Source of the DNA: Granulosicoccus sp045106195
GTDB lineage: Bacteria > Pseudomonadota > Gammaproteobacteria > Granulosicoccales > Granulosicoccaceae
Assembly: GCA_045106195.1 (NCBI GenBank)
Contig: JBGCEH010000006.1
Location: forward strand, 254,391-318,390
DNA: 64,000 bases
Reading direction: 5' to 3'
Position numbers and translations under genes: made by a program. Positions 63,501 to 64,000 of the stretch are shown here, in pieces (the first letter of the stretch is position 1; the number at the start of each line of letters is the position of its first letter). The notes under the pieces were generated by a model. That model was given only the letters and a program-made list of their open reading frames with translations. It made no database searches and was not told where the DNA came from.

Positions 63501-63516
63501 TTCGTTATAATGAAGT
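63501..63516. promoter_or_regulatory. Near-palindromic -10-like element
   Basis: The 16 bases TTCGTTATAATGAAGT contain TATAAT on the plus strand (63506-63511) and TATAAC on the minus strand. No strong -35 is seen on either side. It may serve the flippase gene, 22 bases away on the minus strand. Confidence 0.25.
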
Positions 63517-63725
63517 TTCGAATTACTGTATAGCAGACGGCCAGCATACGGTCTCATCATGCCCATAACGAATTTCGCGTGTCAGTAAGCGCTATAAACC
63601 GACTTAAATAAGTCATGCATCTGGATTCAGACATTGGAAACCGTTAGACTGGAAACGGCCGTTAGTATGTGTAACCTAGTAAACCGTTTGATGATTTTCA
63701 GGAGTTTGCGCAGCAGAAACAATTC

Positions 63726-63758
63726 CGGCCGCGAGCTATCCCCTTCCGGCCGTTTTTT
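63726..63758 (+). terminator. Terminator-like hairpin in the leader region
   Basis: CGGCCG occurs at 63726-63731 and 63747-63752. The unit is self-complementary, so the copies pair over six bases with a 15-base loop, followed directly by six T residues. No plus-strand gene ends nearby, so it may be an attenuator for a downstream gene rather than a gene end. Confidence 0.5.
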
Positions 63759-63876
63759 CCGTTCATTCTCGTCATTTAGTCCACTAACCTCCTCAAATGA
63801 TCGAAAAAAACGACTCGAAAGGGAACAACTCCCGCTCGGAAGTTTCTACCAAGCAGGCTCCTAGCCTGGATTATTC

Positions 63877-64000
63877 ATGAAATCACCAAATCCTTCCGCA
63901 TCCCCTTTTCCTGTAGCGAATCCTGCTCAGTCGGAAATACAGCCTGTATTCCGCTCCTTCGCAGAATCCGCTACAGAAAAAGGGTCTGGTGAAAGGATTC
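63877..64000 (+). CDS. Possible start of a gene running off the right edge
   Basis: The frame from ATG at 63877 is open to the window end (MKSPNPSASPFPVANPAQ...). Its ATG overlaps the TGA of a 27-codon frame beginning MIEKNDSKG at 63797. The same bases form a large hairpin, so the coding call is weak: either structure could be fortuitous. No family is recognisable in 41 residues. Confidence 0.25.
   Translation, partial: MKSPNPSASPFPVANPAQSEIQPVFRSFAESATEKGSGERI
63888..64000. repeat. Large two-level imperfect hairpin at the window edge
   Basis: Outer arms 63902-63926 and 63961-63985 match at 21 of 25 positions as inverse complements. Inside them, CGGAAATACAG pairs with CTGTATTCCG with one bulged base. 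Outside them, AATCCTT (63889-63895) pairs with AAGGATT (63993-63999). The element may continue past base 64000. Confidence 0.6.

Larger units (their letters stand above)
63480..64000. other. Right-end leader-like region with no firmly supported gene
   Basis: 521 bases upstream of the divergent flippase gene. It contains a palindromic TATAAT-type -10 (63506-63511), a direct-repeat pair around GGAAAC (63635-63660), a terminator-like hairpin with T-run (63726-63758), a 27-codon frame (63797-63880) whose TGA overlaps an ATG at 63877, and a large hairpin to the edge. The layout looks like a regulated leader for a gene beyond the window. Confidence 0.45.

Noticed and set aside
63634..63864. 76-codon frame from a TTG near the right edge
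   Set aside because: It crosses the terminator-like hairpin and its Ser/Arg/Phe-rich content reflects the local repeats.

Overview
The window looks like a chromosomal segment of a Gram-negative gammaproteobacterium, probably free-living or marine. TamA/TamB, DjlA, CmoA/CmoB, RluB, TruD, RNase D and a DUF1820 protein together are a typical gammaproteobacterial set. Secreted GH16 enzymes and a large exopolysaccharide (EPS) locus fit a surface- or algae-associated lifestyle. Genus is not claimed. No rRNA, tRNA, CRISPR array, transposase or integrase was seen.

Left part (1 to about 19 kb): housekeeping genes, with many RNA-modification genes. They are a truncated DUF1820 gene, rluB, moaB, djlA, truD, glpE, the tamA-tamB outer-membrane assembly pair, rnd, a membrane-anchored coiled-coil protein of unknown function, a DAHP synthase, azlC-azlD, the wobble-uridine genes cmoA-cmoB, an unknown helical protein and a stand-alone mnmD.

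Middle part (19 to 24.6 kb, plus strand): precursor genes for envelope polymers, namely ugd (UDP-glucuronate), a MATE transporter, murB and a bifunctional manC/algA-type gene (GDP-mannose).

EPS region 1 (24.7 to 34.6 kb, minus strand): read in transcription order, a HAD-UbiA fusion, a DprE1-like oxidase, a DprE2-like reductase, an SMR-like small membrane protein, an NAD-dependent epimerase, an outer-membrane beta-barrel, a short OPX (Wza-like) protein and a Wzc tyrosine autokinase. The first three reconstruct a polyprenyl-phosphoryl-pentose pathway of the kind best known from mycobacterial arabinan synthesis. The short OPX and the barrel look like a composite export channel.

EPS region 2 (34.8 to 40.1 kb): a VanZ-domain protein, two glycosyltransferases and the first of two paralogous secreted beta-helix proteins.

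EPS region 3 (40.4 to 51.1 kb, minus strand): a tightly packed nine-gene operon. In transcription order it holds an aminotransferase, a 2-hydroxyacid dehydrogenase lacking the usual catalytic Glu, an ATP-grasp ligase, a GT-C-like membrane protein, a PIG-L deacetylase, a GT4, a Wzx flippase, an acyltransferase and a Wzy/ligase-like polymerase.

EPS region 4 (51.2 to 64 kb): a tandem-GH16 enzyme diverges from an SGNH esterase, and the two share an uncharacterised Cys-paired module. Then follow the second beta-helix paralog with a 27-bp tandem-repeat linker, a small proline-rich membrane protein, the initiating sugar transferase, a methyltransferase, a GT2 and a second flippase. The last 110 bases form a large imperfect hairpin of unknown role.

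Inferred working model: the sugar transferase starts a repeat unit on a lipid carrier, the cytoplasmic glycosyltransferases extend it, Wzx and Wzy flip and polymerise it, and Wzc, OPX and the barrel export it. Lipid-linked pentose and an amide-type decoration may be added on the way, and secreted GH16, SGNH and beta-helix proteins may remodel the product outside the cell.
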